Assembly (NCBI GenBank): GCA_025449115.1
Contig: JAHLKC010000083.1
Span: 115,093-179,092 of the forward strand
Direction: 5' to 3'
Source of the DNA: Chytridium lagenaria
Lineage: Eukaryota > Chytridiomycota > Chytridiomycetes > Chytridiales > Chytridiaceae
DNA: 64,000 nucleotides
Of the stretch, positions 50,337 through 61,273 are shown one piece after another (positions within the stretch are counted from its first letter, which is position 1; every line of letters starts with the position of its first letter). The notes under the pieces are model-generated. The model did no database searches. It had not been told where the DNA came from and saw only the letters and a program-made list of their open reading frames with translations. Both the position numbers and the translations under genes were made by a program.

Positions 50337-53272
50337 GGAGAGGTCATGTTACAATATCTAACTTATGTTAAGGTGGAAGGCGGCTTACGATAACCTTCCT
50401 AGCTCTAAAAGAGCTGAAGCGAAAAAGGATGCAAGACCGACTGGGCGAGGTGATGGTGGTCGTGGCGGTCGAGGAGGGCAAAGAGGCGCCCGTGGCTCAA
50501 ATTCTAACGCAGGAAGTAGCCGAGGTGGCTACAGTGGAGGAGGAGGTTCGAATAGCTTTAGTAGAGATCTTGCCGTAAGCAGAGATGTTGTGAATCAGGC
50601 TGATTGTTTTTTCTTATAGGACCGAAATACTTACATCTCTTTGATTGGACTATTAAAGAAGAGAAGCCTTCTTCCGGTCATCGTGTTCTCGTTTTCAAAA
50701 AAAAAGTGTGAAGAGTATGCCAATGTGCTAGTGAATATGGACCTCACAGGCGGGGCCGCAGAGAAGAGCGAAATTCACGTTTTTATTGAACGAAGTCTTT
50801 CAAGGTTAAAAGGTATATTTTTTCTCACCACATTTTGGATGGAGTCATGACATCGTTTTGTCTAAGGTACCGACAGAGAACTTCCTCAGGTTCTTAGAAT
50901 ACGAGAATTACTTGGGCGAGGTATCGCGGTTCATCATGGTGGTCAGCTTCCAATTATCAAGGAGATGGTGGAGATCCTCTTTACGCGAGGATTAGTTAAA
51001 GTGCTTTTCGCGACGGAAACTTTTGCTATGGGTGTAAATGCACCCGCAAGAGCAGTTGTATTCTCAATGATCCGGAAGCATGATGGAAGGAGCTTTAGGG
51101 AGTTGCTGCCTGGTAGGGTTTGATTAGATGCCTTTCTTCATTACATACTTATACGTTCAAAGGTGAATACACACAAATGTCAGGTCGTGCTGGTCGACGT
51201 GGGCTCGATGATACAGGAGTGGTGATTATAGCTTGCAACGAAGATATCCCCGAGGTTGGTATGACAATTATTCACCGTTAATCCAGAATTAGCAAGGGAC
51301 ATTATCACAAATGATTCTTGGAAAGCCCACAAAACTCGAAAGTCAATTCCGCCTCACATACACCATGATTCTAAACCTCCTCCGAGTTGAGGCGCTTAAG
51401 GTCGAGGAGATGATTAAGCGCAGTTTCTCCGAAAATTCCGCACAGAAGCTCCTTCCCGAACAGCAAATGAAATACGATGAGGTTACTTCCCCTGTTTATT
51501 TCCGCTGACCATAACATCCTGTAGAGTGCTAAAAAGCTTTCGACGATTAAGAAGCTCGAATGCGGGATCTGTGCTGACAGCATTTCACCGTTTTACGACT
51601 TGTCTGCGCGGATCATGCTTTTAAATCATGAGCTTCGTGAAAGGCTTCTTCGAACACCGGCTGGAGCAAGATCACTTGTACCCGGAAGAGTTGTGATAGT
51701 GAACAGCGGCTTTTATAGGAATACATTGGCTATTATTCTCCAGCAAGGGATGGTTGCTTCTGGGATGGGAATGGCGGTGGGTGAAGTTGCGAGAGCGGAT
51801 GTTGGGAGAGGTGGGAAGCCCTTTGTGTTTTTGTTACTTGTTGAGAAAAAGGGAGAGGCGAAGGTTGTGTTTGATGAATCTGGTGAGCTTTTGGTTATGG
51901 TTCCCGATAAGTGTTTCCGTATTTCTAATATTGTGGCCTCGTTAAGATCTGGCGCCGTTACCGTTGACTGCGATAACAAATCCAGAGTCGTCAACAGCCG
52001 TTGCTGAAGTTGCAAGTCTTCCCTATACAGATATTTTTGTGGTTACAAAACACACTGTCAAGGTCTGATTTTTTGATCGTTATTTCATTATTATTATTAT
52101 TTTCACGGTTTTTGCTGTCGTCGCAAGGACCTTGTCATTCATACTTTTTTTTGCAAATGTTTTTTAACTTTTTTCATTTCTTCCGTAGTTCGATTTTGAT
52201 GCCATTACAGATACCAAAAATGAACTCGAAACTGCAAAGGCTTTGGAAATGTTAAGAAAGATTGCAGCTCACGTTGCTAGCAGTGGTAAGCGTAATTACG
52301 ATTTTTGCATATATGTATAACAACAATCATCAGGTAACTTTGACGAAAGCGACTGGTCCAAAATCCGAGAGCTTGATTTCCAGGAGAAGTTCAGAGAAAA
52401 GGCATCCCTAGTTTCCGATCTGTCACTCTTTAGGTGTATTCGATGCCCTGATCTTGTCAGCCATGTATGATATTCTCTCATTCTGACAAAGTACTTATTT
52501 CATTACCCATAGTATGCTATGATCCATACGCAAAAACAGCTTGAGGCACGGGTCGCTGATTTGGCTTTTACGATCTCCGATCAGAATCTAGAGCTGTTGC
52601 CCGAATACCAGCAAAGAATCGAGGTACTAAAGGAAATGAAGTACATCGACGAAATCGGAACCGTTCAATTAAAGGGAAGAGTTGCATGCGAGGTACTGTA
52701 CATCCCCTAACTGCGAGGAATTTAATTCGTTTTTAGATCAACACCGCCGATGAACTCATTCTCACAGAGCTTATCCTGAACAATTTCCTGGCCGAATATG
52801 AGCCGGCAGAGATTGTTGCACTTTTATCCTGTTTTGTATTCCAGGAGAAAAACGCGAGTCAGCCCAATCTTTCACCAAACCTTCAAAGGGGCGTAGATGA
52901 GATAAAAACGATCGCTTTGAAAGTTTGGGAAGTGCAGCAGGCGTGTCGCGTTGATCTTCGCACGGACGATGCGTTTTCAGGACTCAAGTTTGGGCTTGTT
53001 GAGGTTGTTTATGAGTGGGCACGGGGGATGTCGTTCAAAGAAATTACGGATCTTACGGATGTACTTGAAGGTAAGATAATCAAAAATCTTTCTCCCAATT
53101 AATGTATATATTAGGATCTATTGTTAGATGTATTGTTCGACTGGATGAGACCTGTCGTGAAGTACGGGGTGCGTCAAAAATTATCGGGGATGCAGGTCTA
53201 CATCGAAAGATGGAGGAGGCTGCTGAGCTTATTCGAAGGGATATTGTATTTGCTGCATCGTTATATTTTTAA
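48044..53272 (+). CDS. SKI2: SKI2-type DExH RNA helicase (cytosolic exosome cofactor)
   Basis: At least 15 exons starting [19 protein letters not shown]. The N-terminal part has [19 protein letters not shown]. Helicase core: [20 protein letters not shown] (motif I), [40 protein letters not shown] box [27 protein letters not shown], then an RGG-rich insert, [51 protein letters not shown] and [19 protein letters not shown]. The arch ([35 protein letters not shown]) and DSHCT-like end ([18 protein letters not shown]) follow, with a stop at 53270-53272. SKI2 feeds mRNA 3' ends to the exosome with SKI3 and SKI8. Catalytic motifs are intact. DEVH, not DEAH, is normal for the family. Confidence 0.9.
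50308..50336. repeat. Run of 29 T in a SKI2 intron
   Basis: Homopolymer within the intron that precedes the RGG exon; it acts as a long pyrimidine tract. Confidence 0.9.
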
Positions 53273-53592
53273 TAAAGTAGTCAAACAGCATATTATGTTT
53301 ATGCATACGGCCTATTGAGAGCATAATAACTAAACGATCAAAAGCCTAGACGATATTAGTTAATTCCGCCAATCAAATGTAACCTAAGAGACGCCACATT
53401 TTGGTGGACGAAGGAGTCTTCACTTCCTGTTTCATGCTGGCTCACCAATCGACCAAGATACGCGTGTGGCATTGGTGCGTTCGTGGAAGCGCCATCCACA
53501 ATTACCCTGACAATACTGGTAAAAGAAAAAAACAAACTTAAGAATCTTTCACATATTTTTTCCGTCATTCTTAGACTAATCCTGTAGAAACA

Positions 53593-55169
53593 ATGTTGAA
53601 GACGTTGGCCTTTGCCGCTGCCCTTGTCCAAGTCGCCGTTGCGGTGCCATCATCCTCCTCTCTCGTTGCGCGCCAGTCGAGCGACTCCAACATCGTTTTC
53701 GACCAAAAGAACCTCGTCATCGAGGATGCCAACTTCGGAGCAGAACTTTCCGTCAGTCTTGCAACCGCACCTACGGCAGCCGCCACAGTTTACCTTGAGG
53801 CGCCAGGACTCAAACTTTCAAAATGTGCGCTTCAATTCAACCCGCAGAATTTCAAAACCCCGCAAAAGATTCGAGTGGTTGCGGGAGGGTCGGATAAAGT
53901 AACGTCATATACTGTTAATGCACAAGTGTTTGCTCCAAACTCTGGAGCTCATCTCGCCAAGAATGCTGTGAATCTTAGTCGAAAGGCTAATCCATCGGCT
54001 ACGTGCTACTCTCATGGTGACCCCCACTACAAAACTTTCGATGGAAAGTACTTTAGTGAGCAAGGCCGTGGTGTTTATTATCTCGTCAAGTCACCGTCTT
54101 TCATCGTTCAGGCTGACCAAGAAAGAGTAAGTATTTTTTTAATGAAATTGATAACTTTGAATACAAACTTACTCTGTTTTGATTATTTATCCAGTGTGGT
54201 GATGGCGTGACTTGCAACCGTGCAGTTGCTATTCAGTTTGGCAAATCCGTCGTATCTCTTGCTGCAGCTAATAGCAGTAAAACGACCATGGCCCTCAAGA
54301 AGGTTTCAGAACAATCCGATGGGATAACAGTAACCGCCAACGACGCTAGAACTCATTACAAGGTTCAGATTGCAGATGGTAGCACTGTTACCGTAGCGAT
54401 TCACCCCTGGAAGAGCACGTATTACTTGGACATCTCCATTAACATTGCCGGTTCGTATCTTGGCAAGACAAACGGTCTCTGCGGAAACTTCAACCAAAAG
54501 GCTGACGATGATGGCGTGAACCTTGCAAGTTACAAGGCTCATTACGCCGAAAACATCTTCCTCACTGGGAAGGGTTTAAATCTCAACGCCAGTGTGCCCC
54601 CTTTAACATACACTTGCAAGATACCTTTACTTAGTGGAGCACTCCCCCCAACTGCAAATGGCGTTTTCGACCCACTCCTCCCTGGCTGGTCGTCTATTTC
54701 TATCCCTGTTCCACCCGCCTCAGTCGTCAACGACTTTATAACAGCATCCATCCAATACGTCGCTGATAACGCTGCCGAAGTCGTCTCCCCAACTCGCATT
54801 CCAGCTGCCCTCGCTGCACCCCTTTGCGGCAGTCTAAAGAGCCTCGATGACTGGTGCACCAAGAACGTTGACGTTGAATACTTTATTGGTGCATGTTCTG
54901 CTGATGTCGCCAACACTGGTGAAATGAGCATTGTCTCCAATTTCCAAAGGTCGTTTTTGACAGCCTGTGCCGCTAAAACGAGCTTTGAGGCCGATTTCGC
55001 AAAAGAGGGGGCGGACGCGATGATGACTAAAGTTGCCCAGTTGTATGCGGGTGTTGGGGATGCAACGTCTAAGGCTATGATGCAGATTCAGATTCAGGCG
55101 CAAAACCCAAAGTTGGAAGACTTTGCAGCGCAGGTTAGGAAGAAAATGGGTGGATTTCGTCGTGTTTGA
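53593..55169 (+). CDS. Secreted VWD-domain protein A
   Basis: Two clean exons (53593-54126 and 54195-55169) give 502 residues without slips. Signal peptide MLKTLAFAAALVQVAVAVP. Residues about 30-110 form a beta-sandwich-like region (NLVIEDANFGAELSVSLATA, LQFNPQNFKTPQKIRVVAGG). A von Willebrand factor type D domain follows, with YSHGDPHYKTFDGKYFSEQG, GVYYLVKSPSFIVQADQER, TCNRAVAIQFGKSVVSLAA and NGLCGNFNQKADDD. The C-terminal third has paired cysteines (APLCGSLKSLDDWCTKN, FIGACSADVANTGEMSIVSN) and a helical end. VWD domains form disulfide-linked networks in mucins and von Willebrand factor. The hallmark CGNF and GDPHY motifs are present. It faces, tail to tail, a GN-repeat gene 519 bp away. I infer an extracellular matrix or adhesive role. 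Confidence 0.85.
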
Positions 55170-55688
55170 AAGGGTTTAAAAGGTGGCAGGTTTCAAAGGG
55201 TGGAATGATGATGTGTTGTTTTCATTTTACTTTAATATATATATGTAGTGTTTTAAACATCATTTAATCTGTCAACCAGATGAATGTGGAGAGCAGATGG
55301 AGTGAGCAAGCATCATGTCGTTTGGGCGATAACTGGAGTAGCGTTACTTCCCCTCTTCCAATATATTCCGCATGGCTAATATCTAGTGAAAATACAAAAA
55401 TTCTTCCTCTAAAAAATAGTTTTCTGCCTAATGAAAGTTAAAAGACATGTAATGTGCAAAGCAGTAACTATAATGCTAACATTTCAGGCTGTATGATGAT
55501 TAAATGTGTATATAATTAATCTGTACCTTGACGTTTCGCCGTTTAAAGACAAACACATTCGGACGTTATTGTCCGACTTAGAGGTAACGAGTAACATGAG
55601 CGAGATCTTATTATTATGAATGTGAATATACAATGACCGATGAGTAAAAAAGCAAAAAAAGATGACCAAAAGAGACAAGAGGGCAGGC
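55170..55688. other. Convergent 3' spacer
   Basis: Between VWD protein A and GN-repeat protein A; AT-rich, no gene visible. Confidence 0.7.
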
Positions 55689-56524
55689 TTAAGCCACAAC
55701 ATTCTTGCTGACATCCACCTGGAAACCCTGCACAGCACCCAAGTTCGATACAAAGTTCATCCCGTTCGATTGTGCGAGTGCCGCACCGTTTCCAACAATC
55801 GACGCACCAGTCAACTGCTGGTTGACACCAACATTCCCAGCAGCGTTGATTCCGTTCGCTTGAATGCCCGCAATGTTCGATCCAATGCCAAACATGTTCT
55901 GCTGGTTGGTCGCAGCGTTACCAAGAGCGTTGACAGTGTTTTGTTGACCAAGCGCGGCAACGTTACCAAGAATGGAACCAGTGTTGGCTTGGTTGACGGC
56001 CTGGTTTCCTTGGAACGCGACAGTGTTGCCTTGGTTCACGGCAAGGTTGTTTCCAATCGCACCCGTGCTAGCTTGGTTCACACCAGCATTTTGGTTGAAC
56101 AAGATGTTGTTTGATTGCGCCGCCGCAACGTTCCCAACAACCGCACCGTTGAGCAACTGATTTGTCGCAGCGTTCCCGCTAAACACTGCCTGGTTCGCCT
56201 GCGTGAACGCCGTGTTCCCCTGCACGCCAGCAGCAATGTTTTGAGTAGCGGCGTGTTCCCCATGGCGAAGATGCTGTTGCCTTGAACGATGGCGGTGTTG
56301 CCTTGGATGCCGAGAGCGGCGTTTTGGGTGTTGGCGACGTTGCCTTGCATGGCGATTTGGTTGACTTGGAGACCCTTTGCGGCGTTTCCTGCGATGGAGG
56401 CTTGGAATTGCTGGAGACCGCCGACGTTGCCGGCAAAGTTGATGGTGTTGCTCTGCTGCTGGGGAAGGGGAGCGGCGGAGACGGAAAGAGCGAGGAGGAG
56501 GGTGGCAACAGTGGTGAAGAGCAT
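55689..56524 (-). CDS. Secreted GN-repeat protein A, curlin-like beta-solenoid candidate
   Basis: Signal peptide MLFTTVATLLLALSVSAAP, then about 17 repeats of 13-16 residues to a short end (VDVSKNVVA). Typical units are AMQGNVANTQNAAL, GIQGNTAIVQGNSI, GVQGNTAFTQANQA, AFQGNQAVNQANTGS and ALGNAATNQQNMF, consensus G-N-x-A-x-x-Q. The mature part has no cysteine and almost no charge and is very rich in N, Q, A and G. Regular Asn and Gln columns with aliphatic residues between suggest stacked beta-strands. The G-N-x-A-x(2,3)-Q core is that of bacterial curlin repeats (CsgA), though those have a period near 22. About 278 residues. One base is missing near 56252 compared with copy B. A TTTATA element lies at 56617-56622 (minus-strand TATAAA). 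Confidence 0.85.
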
Positions 56525-57325
56525 TTTCGTCTAGGTTGAGGTTTTTTCTAAAGTCTAAAAAGGAGTGAAGATGTTGTTTTTGTGTAGTGAAGATGTTAAT
56601 AAAAACGAGAGGTCATTTTATACGTAGAATACATGAGCTGAGTAGACGATAAGTGGTTTGTTTGGTTTGTTGTTTGTGTTATTTGTTATTTTTTATCCAA
56701 TAAAAAAAGGGACGTTTAAGTTTACAAAAAGTCTTTACCAATTGTTCAGAGCGGCAGGGCTTATACGCGATTTTAATGGGTACATCTCAAGGGGGTTGAA
56801 ATGTTTATGATTGTTTCATAAATTTAAATTGTGCCTTACACTAGGTCGGTGGCATTGGTTATCGTGAATGGAAGCATCGATCGTTATTGCGATCGTGACC
56901 ATCCCGTTGTTTTTAAAGAAAGTTGAATTATAAACATTATCATTAGTTATTTTTCTTAATAGGGTACATCAAAAGAGATGAAAAATACTTTTTGTTAATA
57001 AGTTAATTCAATCGCACTTGTTTTTATTTTAAATAGAGCAAAGAAAAGACATGACGTGAAGTATCGCTTTCAAAATTAAAACGATTACTAAATGACTTTA
57101 CAGTCGAAACATCAAACAAATCGTCTCACATGATTTTCAAGGACGCGTAAAAGTCCACGCATTCTTTTTATTCCCAAATCCAAAGAGTAATCGTCATGTA
57201 TTCAAATCTGCGAAATTTCTATTTTCGTGAGTTTTTTATTGACTTCTTCCAGGATGTATAAAAAGAAGTAATTGCAAATAACTTTTTTTGGTGTCTTATT
57301 TACATTTTTTGGTCACGTTCACCCC
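56525..57325. other. AT-rich spacer upstream of GN-repeat A
   Basis: Holds the GN-A promoter (TATA about 95 bp upstream of its ATG) and the 3' flank of VWD protein B. No gene visible. Confidence 0.65.
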
Positions 57326-59419
57326 TTAATATCTCCATCCAGCCCACTGCCTAGCGTACCCCTGCTGAGGAGCCTGCTGCTGAGCAGCATACCCCTGCTG
57401 GCCCGCCTGAGGGACCTGAGGAACCTGAGGAACGCGAGGAACGTTCCAAGACGGCATCTGCGGGGGCACGTATCCTTGAGGCGCCGGCATAAAGATGTTA
57501 GGGATCTGTTGGGGCCTTGGGATCGCGATAGGAGCGATTTGAGGGATCGCTTGGGGTCTTGGGATGTTGATGGGGGAGAGTTGGGAGGGGTTGGGGGTTT
57601 GGGATGGCGATGGGGGCGACTTGGGGAAGGGGTTTGGGGTTTGGGATGTGGATCATGGGGATGGGTTGAGGGGTGATGGGGATGGGAGCTGGGATGTTTT
57701 GCATGGATGGGATGTAGATTGGGCCTGGGACGGGGATGGGTTGAGGGTTAGGGATTTGGACGGGAGCAGGCACGGGGACGGGTTGCGGTTGCGGGATGGC
57801 GATAGGGACGGGAGCAGGGACGGGACGGGTTGCGGTTGCGGGATGGGAACAGGGGCGGGAGCTGGAACGTGTTCAGGGTTGGGAACTGGAGCGGGAGCAG
57901 GGACGGGGACGGGTTGGGGTTAGGAACGGGAACTGGAGCCGGGGCACTGACAGACCCAGGCACCTGCGCACCAGCCTTGATGATGGCCTTTTCAATTTTC
58001 TCAAACACATTGGCGGCTTTGCAAACAAATCCTTGGGTCAATAGAGAAGGTGCTCACACGACGCCTTTGCAGCACAAGCGGCCAGGAAGGATTTCTGGGC
58101 GTTGTTGACGATGGCCATGTCACCTGTTATGGCGAGGTCGGCGGTACAAGCTGCGATGAAGTGGTTGACATTCAAGTTGGCGGTGCACCAGTCATCGAGG
58201 TCGACGAGGGAGGCGCAGAAAAGGGAGGACTGGGTGGCGGGGATAGGGAGGGATTTGGGGGTGAGTTTGTCGGAGGCGTATTGGAGGGTTGCGGCGATGT
58301 AGTCGTTGATGATGGTTGCGGAAGGGGGGGTGATGGCGACGGGGAGGTAACCTGGAGGGAGGTTGGGGGTCGAGCCATCCGTTGTAGGTGGGGAGCCAAG
58401 GTCGGGCATTTTGCAGCTGAGAGCGGAGATGCAGGCGGGGACGGTGAGGTCGAGACCCTTACCAGACGTGAAGATGTTTTTCGCCGTTAGGAACGCGGTG
58501 AGCGGGGGGTTTGGAACGTCATCTGCAGGGTTGTTGTTGAAAGAGCCACACAGACCATCGGTTTGACTGAACTGCGATCCGGCAATTTCGACAGAGATGT
58601 CGAGGTAGTAGACGCCGTTCCAGGGTAGATGCTGACGGTCATGCGAGTGCCGTCGGCGATCGAGAGTTGATTGGGATTTGTCGGTGTTGGCGTGGGCTGT
58701 GATGCCGGTGAGGGCTGGGGAGGAGGGAGAAGGCGGGCGGATTTGGAGTCAGGGCAGCGGTGAGGGTCATGACGGAGGTGCCGTACTGGATGGCGACGGC
58801 CATGTTGCAGGTAACATCGGTAGCGCACTAGAAACACGCAACGTTGTTAGTGATATTTTTATATTGGAATAAAAGGAATGAAGTGAAGGAAAGCTTACAG
58901 TGCGTTGATCAGCTTGAACGATGAAAGAAGGAGTCTTGACCAAGTAGTAAACACCCTGTCCTTGAGCGCTATACTCCTTTCCATCAAAAGTCTTAAAATG
59001 GGGGTCCCCGTTCGAATAACAAGTCGCCGACGGCATCCCCTTCCTCGTCACCTCCACCGACTCCTTGGCAAGGTGTGACCCAGAGCTCGGCGCAAACACC
59101 TGCGCGTTCAACGAGTACTTGGTGGTTTTATCACTTCCACCCCCAATGACCCTGATCTTTTTAGGAGTACGGTAATCATCGGCGGTGAACGTGAGAGAAC
59201 AGTTGGAGATTGAAGACCGGGGGCTTCGAGGTAGACGGTGGCGATACCAACAGGGGCTGCGGCGAGGCTGAGAGAGAGGTCGGCGCCAGCGTTGATGTCT
59301 TCAATGAGGAGGGACTTGGTGGAGAAGAGGAGTTGGGCGTCGCCACGGGGGACGAGGTTGGTAGGGACCGCGAGGGCCGCTTGAGCGAGCGAGGCGGCAA
59401 GGAAGAGAGATTTGAGCAT
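57326..59419 (-). CDS. Secreted VWD-domain protein B with proline-rich tail
   Basis: Signal peptide MLKSLFLAASLAQAALAVP. The beta-sandwich-like region has SLLIEDINAGADLSLSLAAA, then after a slip TPKKIRVIGGGSDK. The VWD domain has YSNGDPHFKTFDGKEYSAQG, VYYLVKTPSFIVQADQRT, an intron, then VTCNMAVAIQYGTSVMTLTA and DGLCGSFNNN. The Cys-paired C-terminal unit parallels protein A (SLVDLDDWCTANLNVNHFIA). A long Pro-rich tail with PAPVPVPNPNPSP-type repeats follows, ending in AQQQAPQQGYARQWAGWRY and a stop at 57326. Slips occur near 59220, 58700-58480 and in the Pro tail. Head-to-head with GN-repeat B. A TATATAA lies at 59510-59516 (about 93 bp upstream). I infer a wall- or matrix-linked secreted protein whose tail could stick to glycans or proteins. 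Confidence 0.78.
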
Positions 59420-60144
59420 TATGAAAGTTAATTACAATGGCACTGGAAAAGTTTGTACAGTTGAGGTGAGGAGTGCTGAAGAGAAAGAGAAGTCGACGTT
59501 GGGCGTTCTTATATAAAGGATATTTTGACGGATTTTCGTTGAAGTCCTCACGTCCAGCAGGCGCAAGTCCGAACCCATCAACCGATTCGTCATTAAACAA
59601 ATCGTTTCAAACGCATTCCTTCCTCTGCAACATCACCACCAATAAAAACCATTAACTACCATATTGTCTGGCGTATGGAGTGGCTCTTACAACGTTAACC
59701 TCATGTGGTGTTCAAACTTCATTGACTGATTCGTTGAAATCATTTCGAATAATAAAATGGGGGGGGAATTTGATTTTTTCATCCACCGTTTCAGTTAAAT
59801 GAAAATGATATTTAATTGATGAGGCGTTGTTCAGGGGGAAGATGATTGCGTTTGTTTGTGGTTTCAGGATGTTGAACCACTGAGACGACGCGCTTTGATG
59901 ATGAAGTTGAGGGGTTGTTGTCTTCAAACAAAAAATAAAATGTTCATACATGTTGTAAAGATGAATCGCGTCAACATTCAACGGCATGCAAGCGCCAACG
60001 TAACTCTACAAAAAAAAAACATCCCCTAATCCAACCTTATAAAATCCCCTATAAAATCGCAGACCAACACCCCCTTATTACCCACACTTCATCATACATA
60101 CCTGTAGTTTCTTTTCTAATTCTCTAATAATTACCCTAATCAAA
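59420..60144. promoter_or_regulatory. Divergent promoter between VWD protein B and GN-repeat B
   Basis: A 725-bp interval. The left gene has TATATAA at 59510-59516. The right gene has two TATAAAA boxes at 60038-60044 and 60050-60056, about 90-107 bp upstream of the ATG at 60145. Shared regulation of the pair is inference. Confidence 0.6.
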
Positions 60145-60984
60145 ATGCTCTTCACAACCGTCGCCACCCTTCTCCTCGCTCTTTCCGTCTCCGCCGCTCC
60201 CCTTCCCCAGCAGCAGAGCAACTCCATCAACTTTGCCGGCAACGTCGGCGGTCTCCAACAATTCCAAGCCTCCATCGCAGGAAACGCCGCAAAGGGTCTC
60301 CAAGTCAACCAAATCGCCATGCAAGGCAACGTCGCCAACACCCAAAACGCCGCTCTCGGCATCCAAGGCAACACCGCCATCGTTCAAGGCAACAGCATCT
60401 TTGCCATGGGGAACACCGCCGCTACTCAGAACGTTGCGGCGGGCGTGCAGGGGAACACGGCGTTCACGCAGGCGAACCAGGCGGTGTTTAGCGGAAACGC
60501 TGCGACAAATCAGTTGCTCAACGGTGCGGTTGTTGGGAACGTTGCGGCGGCGCAGTCAAACAACATCTTGTTCAACCAAAATGCTGGTGTGAACCAAGCG
60601 AGCACGGTGCGATTGGAAACAACCTTGCCGTGAACCAAGGCAACACTGTCGCGTTCCAAGGAAACCAGGCCGTCAACCAAGCCAACACTGGTTCCATTCT
60701 TGGTAACGTTGCGGCGCTTGGTCAACAAAACACTGTCAACGCTCTTGGTAACGCTGCGACCAACCAGCAGAACATGTTTGGTATTGGATCGAACATTGCT
60801 GGGATTCAAGCGAACGGAATCAACGCTGCTGGAACGTTGGTGTAACCAGCAGTTGACTGGTGCGTCGATTGTTGGAAACGGTGCGGCGCTCGCACAATCG
60901 AACGGGATGAACTTTGTGTCGAATTTGGGTGCTGTGCAGGGGTTCCAGGTTGATGTGAGCAAGAACCTTGTTGGAAGAAAGTAA
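60145..60984 (+). CDS. Secreted GN-repeat protein B, curlin-like beta-solenoid candidate
   Basis: Nearly identical to copy A over its whole length, including the signal peptide (MLFTTVATLLLALSVSAAP), the first repeats (INFAGNVGGLQQFQASIAGN) and the spacing of every unit. Its intact stretch FAMGNTAATQNVAAGVQGNT shows what copy A lost at 56252. Conversely copy B lacks one base near 60607 (AST-G-AIGNN junction) and two near 60825-60837 (NAAGNVGVNQQ junction), where copy A is intact. Corrected length is 280 residues, ending VDVSKNLVGRK. The complementary breaks mean each copy proofreads the other, arguing that both genes are functional in the organism. Two TATAAAA boxes lie about 100 bp upstream. 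Confidence 0.85.
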
Positions 60985-61273
60985 ATGTTGCGTTGGGATG
61001 AAGCTTTGACGTTGTTTAATCTTGACTATTTTTGTTTTCTTTTGTATTCGTTAATTTCTGTGCTTGTTTTTGTTTATTATTGTCGTGTTTTTTTGGTTGT
61101 AAATATAACATGCGATTGTTTTCGCTCCCATTTTATTTCATTTGACATTTTTTCTTCAACGTACCGGATTTACTCGTTCTGGAATGTAAAGAACGCGCTG
61201 TCAATCACAAAAGAGTATTTACATCAATGTCCGAACATCACCTTTGATTTTAAACATCACCAAAAGAAACAAC

